From positions 4,453 through 68,452 of the forward strand of contig WTPW01000333.1 of the NCBI GenBank assembly GCA_009809945.1: a DNA stretch of 64,000 nucleotides. Reading direction: 5' to 3'. Position numbers and translations under genes: made by a program. The notes under the pieces are model-generated. The model saw only the letters and a list, made by a program, of their open reading frames with translations. It did not search any database and was not told the origin of the DNA. This document shows positions 59,925-64,000 of this stretch, one piece after another; position 1 is the stretch's first letter, and every line of letters begins with the position of its first letter. This DNA comes from Gigaspora margarita (lineage: Eukaryota; Glomeromycota; Glomeromycetes; Diversisporales; Gigasporaceae).

Positions 59925-60079
59925 TAGTCAACTCTACCTATAATGAACTGATAGCTGAAAGCAAAAAAAAAGTTCGTTATAGAAAGTTACTATGTTTTCT
60001 TAAGAAGCTATAGCTCTTTTATACCGAATTCTTAAATTTTGAATTGGTCACTAGAGTTCGTTATATTTAGAGTTGACTA
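59925..60079. mobile_element. Mariner/pogo-like MITE, TA duplication
   Basis: A 155-bp element with ends TAGTCAACTCTACCTATAAT / mirrored TAGTCAACTCTAAATATAAC and TA flanks (59923-59924, 60080-60081). GTTCGTTATA words pair inside. It is similar in style to 38268-38609 and lies about 100 bases upstream of the MULE reading frame. Confidence 0.8.
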
Positions 60080-60183
60080 TATGCTAATTTTTGAATGCCT
60101 TATATCCATTTTCTTTCTCTAATTCTATTTTAAGAACCAAGGTCTATTTCTTCCGGCAGCACAAAAATACTGCAAAAAACTAA

Positions 60184-62693
60184 CAAACTTACATTATAGC
60201 ACTACTTATAATTGCCTCAGAGGATATTTTCAAGAGTATTCGTTTTAATTTGTGGGATGAAGTCGAAGTCTTTTTTAACGAATATGGAGCTAGAAACAGT
60301 TTTGCTGTTACCAAATACCGGATGGAACAAAACAACTTAGGCCAAATTCACAAAAGAACTTTTGTTTGTGAATTTAGCGGGAAGTATAAACCTAAAAAAA
60401 TGATTGAGGCTGCTTTAAAGGGAACACAGAGAAATACGAAAACAAAAAAAACAAATTGTCCATGGCATATCAACTTATCTATTCCGGAACGGGCTACCGA
60501 AATTTCAATTACGACATATGTTAATCAGCATAATCATGCCCTTCTTCCTGAAACTCGAAATTTTGCTACAAAATATCAGTCGCTATCCGAAGAAGCACTT
60601 GATGAAATAAATATAATGACAAAGCATGCCAATTTGTCACTAACGGTACAAAAAAGCCTTTTAAAGGCTCGATTTCCTTATTTAAATTTTCAAGACCAAG
60701 ATTTAGCGAATGCGATTCAAAAGGCAAAAAGTACAACCAAGATAAGTAATGACGTGTTAGCTTTGCTTACTTCCCTGATGCAAAAAAAGTTAGAGGATCC
60801 ACGCTGGGTTGTCGACTTTGAACTGGATGATGATAATNGCCTAATTCGTCTTCTTTGGATGTCTCNAGGTCAGGTTGATCTTTGGCTTAGATACTATGAT
60901 NTTGTTGTTAATGACAACACGGCTCGAACCAACCAATACCAAATGCCATTGGGACTTTTCATAATAGTTGACAACAAGTATAAAACCCGTCTCGTCTGCC
61001 AAGTATTGATGAGTGATGAAACTATTAATACACATGTTTGGATACTTGAGCATATCAAAAAGGCCGTAGACAAAACTCCAATTGTTATGTTTACTGATAG
61101 AGATCCCACTCTTGATGCTGCAATTTCGATTGCTTTTCCTGAGACGTATTCTGCCCACTGTATTTTCCATATAGCGCAGAACTTACCTAAAAATCTAAAA
61201 GCAAAATTAGGTGTTAATTGGGATGATTTCATCAAGCAATTTTACAAATGTCGTAATAGCTTATGCGAACCATTATTTAAAGAAAGATGGAACAAATTAC
61301 TCAACGATTTCCCAGCAGCAAAGGACTATCTTTTACGTGTACTAGACCCGAAATGTCGTTCGTGGGCTCAGGCTTATCTGTATAGAATATTCACAGCAGG
61401 CATTGAAAGCACATCAAGAGTTGAAGGTTATAATTGGGTTATTAAGCAGCAATTAAAAGCAAATAGTACACTATGCGAGCTAGCTGATCGGCTTGATGTG
61501 AGATTAAACTATAAAGTACAATGGAGTCAGTTTAATGATTACAGACAAGCTACTATGACGAATACCATTCCTATTGCCAGGCAAGATCTGTTTCCTGAAA
61601 TAATAAAGGTTATAGATGAATATCTTACCGAACCTATTTTTAATGCAATTAAAATAGAGATGTCTCAGTGTTTATTTGTAAGTGCAAATGAGATCGAACC
61701 TAGTGTTGAAGAGTTACACCGTGAACAGGTAATGATATAAAATGTTAAATATTTAAAATTCAAGTTTAAACTAATCGTATACCTTATATCATAAAGGAAA
61801 ATAATCAGCTTGCATCTGATGGATTTATTGAGGACCAATGTGATGCATGCCTTATTANGCTCCAGGCACTTGTGGATGAAGTAGGANGAGAAGAAGTACT
61901 AGAAATTTGGAAAGTTGTGGACATAAGAAGTGAAAAATGATGTCATGTGCATTTTGTAGTTATTGCCAACGCGGTGTCCTTCTTATGCTCGTGCCTAATG
62001 TCAATCTCAAAAGGAATCATATGCCATCACTATTTTCATGTTATGATGCATTCAAAAATTGCGGCATTTCACATTAGCATGATACCTCGGAGATGGTATA
62101 AAGATCATCATCAAGATGAATCAATTCCAGAAAGAAAAGGTGCAATGTTTAGATATCAGATGGGCATTTTTAATGACAAAGAGGTCTTACCAATACGAAA
62201 ACCTATAACTGTTCCAACAACTGTACCTATGGTTAAAAAATCTATTTATAAAAGAAATTTGTATGGTCACGTGTGGGGACTAGCACGAGAAGCCATATTA
62301 CTTGCAGTTGAAAAAGATGATAATGAAATTATTACATATCTTCAAGACTATATCAACAAAAAACGTAATGAAAATCATAATGACATACCTAAAAGACGCG
62401 TAGCTAATAATATTTTGGAAACTCAAACAAATGAAACCAGTAATCAGTCAAAAGAATCTAATTCTGAATCAGAAACTGATGAAAGCCAAGAGATGAATGA
62501 GGTAAACCTTGAAAATGTAAAGAATCTGAGCAAAGTTTTTACTAGGGGATGACCAGCTAAGCAAAGGTATATTAGTAGTGTTGAAAAAGAACAGGGTTAA
62601 CAGGGAGAATCTAAAGCTAAAAGGCCATATAAATATGGTATTTGTAATAAGGCTGGCCACAATGCAGCTTTTCACAAGAAGAAAGGTAATTGA
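60184..62693 (+). pseudogene. FAR1-MULE transposase with SWIM finger, decayed
   Basis: The frame is open from 60184, with no good ATG; coding similarity starts at SEDIFKSIRFNLWDEVEVFF. Numbering from 60250, a FAR1/WRKY-GCM1-type zinc domain comes first (FVCEFSG, TNCPWHI, QHNH). The MULE core follows with Asp222 (VVNDNTARTNQYQMPLG), Asp283 (MFTDRDPTLD), a Cys-His pair (HCIFHI, 304-307) and Glu392 (STSRVEGYN), a complete DDE set. A 68-base intron (61729-61796) joins a second exon with a SWIM finger (LCSCLMSISKGIICHHYFHV) and FHISMIPRRWYKD. The frame then runs on through an AT-hook-like TRG-stop-PAKQR and a decayed CCHC knuckle (GICNKAGHNAAFH). In-frame stops lie at 61938, 62550 and 62598. Single Ns occur at 60839, 60866, 60901, 61859 and 61887. 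Element ends were not found. Confidence 0.82.
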
Positions 62694-62953
62694 CAGGAAG
62701 TAGAGATAGATCAATAGCATAGCAATCTGTAGTCTGTTCTTTAAAGATATCAGATATTAAACTGAATTAGTATGTAGAAGTAGCAATACGTACAACTTTG
62801 ATCACATTTTGTAATTCTGGTCATACATAACCACGTGATACTTACAATTTGCCAAAATGCGTGACAGGTTATGAAATTTTTTGATTTTTTTAACAAGTTA
62901 GAAAGAGGTTTTGGCAAAACTTACAAAATTATATAGTACTGTAGTATATACGT

Positions 62954-63699
62954 TGTGAAGGACTCCTGGCACTATATATTATTTTTTTTCTTCACTTTTT
63001 TCTCCTTTTCTTGTTTTTTTCAACCCTTACATAAATTATACTCGATTAGTTAGTACGTATAAAACCCAGGTTTAAAAATAGAAATAGCAAATCATTTTCT
63101 TATTTGCTAAATTCAAATTTATCACTTATCCGCTTTATTTAAGATATGGTATAAGTTCAATTGTGAAAACCTGTATGAAGATAAGTGTGTAAAAAGTAGT
63201 AATTAATCACTTATCTTTTATGTTCGTCCAAATATAATTTCCATTATTCCAGTTATTACCATAAAAACCACCATCGTTATTAGTTTAAGTTGCATAAAAG
63301 TGTTAACATAGAGTAGTTTTTCTTTATTCTTGATACCTCATTAGTAGTAAATTGGTATTGTTATTCTGCAAGTCTTAATCGCTCACAAGAAAAAGAGGGA
63401 GAAATCATAGTACTTACCCCTATATACAGTAGCAAAAACCTTGATTAGTCATCTGATTACCTTATATATCGAACAATTCATAATCGAACCCCGTGATTCT
63501 TAGCATTAATTGATTTTTGATTTCTGACCGCGTTCTTGTGCCGTCAGAATTTAATTTAGCCCAATCAGAGCGGAAAATGGAAAACCTGTGATATAACTGA
63601 AAGCTCTATTCGATTGGGAGTTAATATTAGTTAGTGTTAGTGGTACATAGTGGTGTATAGTGATAACATTTATACGAAGGGTATATTTCACCTTTCTCA
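62954..63699. mobile_element. Solo LTR 3 with ACGT target duplication
   Basis: 746 bases starting TGTGAAGGACTCCTGGCA and ending TTTCACCTTTCTCA. It is flanked by ACGT at 62950-62953 and 63700-63703. The 3' end shares GTTAGTGTTAGTGGT, GTGTATAGTGAT, GAAGGGTA and TTCTCAACGTAC with LTRs 1 and 2. No internal retrotransposon sequence is seen on either side within the window. Confidence 0.8.
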
Positions 63700-63703
63700 A
63701 CGT

Positions 63704-64000
63704 ACATATGTACGTGGATCCAATGTTAAAGCCAGGTGTGTTAGAACTATTTTTTAATTCAGTTAGAGTTACTTTTTGATATCGTTAAGGTTAGCGGGTT
63801 ATATAATTATCAAGAATAAAATTTATGCAGGATGTAGGATTAATTTTACTGTCACATGTATTCTGAAAACGGATGTTGTTGAACAAAAATTTCTGTTTAT
63901 ATTAGGGTAGAGTATAAGTTAGAGTTAGAAAGGGCAGTATTATAGTAAGAATGCACGAAAAAAATTTTTTAAATGGTTTACTAAACTAAATTTTGATATG
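63704..64000. other. Terminal AT-rich stretch
   Basis: No feature supported up to the window edge. GGGTTATATAA at 63798 is unremarkable in this composition. Confidence 0.4.

Noticed and set aside
60841..61235. Two minus-strand frames over 100 codons
   Set aside because: They are antisense shadows of the MULE transposase, whose frame carries the conserved motifs.

Overview
The window is an AT-rich, intron-rich eukaryotic segment crowded with transposon debris. The genes have short introns (about 50-100 bases) with GT-AG borders. It carries an SPX-EXS phosphate-transport protein and a SAMHD1-like HD-domain protein, plus relics of hAT, MULE and Crypton-type transposons, solo LTRs and many small inverted-repeat elements. 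This fits an early-diverging fungal genome, most likely an arbuscular mycorrhizal fungus of the Rhizophagus type. That assignment is an inference from gene content and base composition, not from a database search.

Only two genes look intact. The first is a 15-exon SPX-EXS (SYG1/XPR1/PHO1-like) gene on the minus strand at 15125-19072, whose exons add up to one 821-residue frame. The second is a 10-exon SAMHD1-like phosphohydrolase gene on the plus strand at 52129-54281, with a 490-residue frame and the whole catalytic set present. Four broken genes can be read: an hAT transposase tail (8.5-8.9 kb), an unrecognised membrane-protein gene (9.2-10.1 kb), a Crypton-like tyrosine recombinase (57.2-58.7 kb) and a FAR1-MULE transposase with a SWIM finger (60.2-62.7 kb). 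A few short coding-looking fragments remain unassigned.

Layout. 0-1.2 kb: decayed satellite. 1.7-6.7 kb: nested tandem arrays, paired direct repeats, a Harbinger-like MITE and a large palindrome. 8.4-11.3 kb: hAT relic, broken gene and a foldback. 11.9-14.7 kb: solo LTR, LTR-like repeat and a second Harbinger-like MITE. 15.1-19.1 kb: SPX-EXS gene with an hAT-type MITE in one intron. 19-32 kb: mostly AT-rich spacer with foldbacks and minisatellites. 34.0-36.6 kb: a 2.6-kb inverted-repeat element holding a smaller one built from four palindromes. 37-49 kb: MITEs, a dispersed repeat family and minisatellites. 52-54 kb: SAMHD1-like gene. 54.5-56.2 kb: a palindromic element flanked by TTAA. 57-64 kb: recombinase relic, MULE relic and a solo LTR.

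The main interest is the mobile DNA. At least eleven elements can be delimited to the base by inverted termini and target duplications (TWA, TA, TTAA, ACGG/ACGT or 8 bp). One tandem array carries inverted-repeat arms that vary together between copies. One palindrome family recurs at two distant places.
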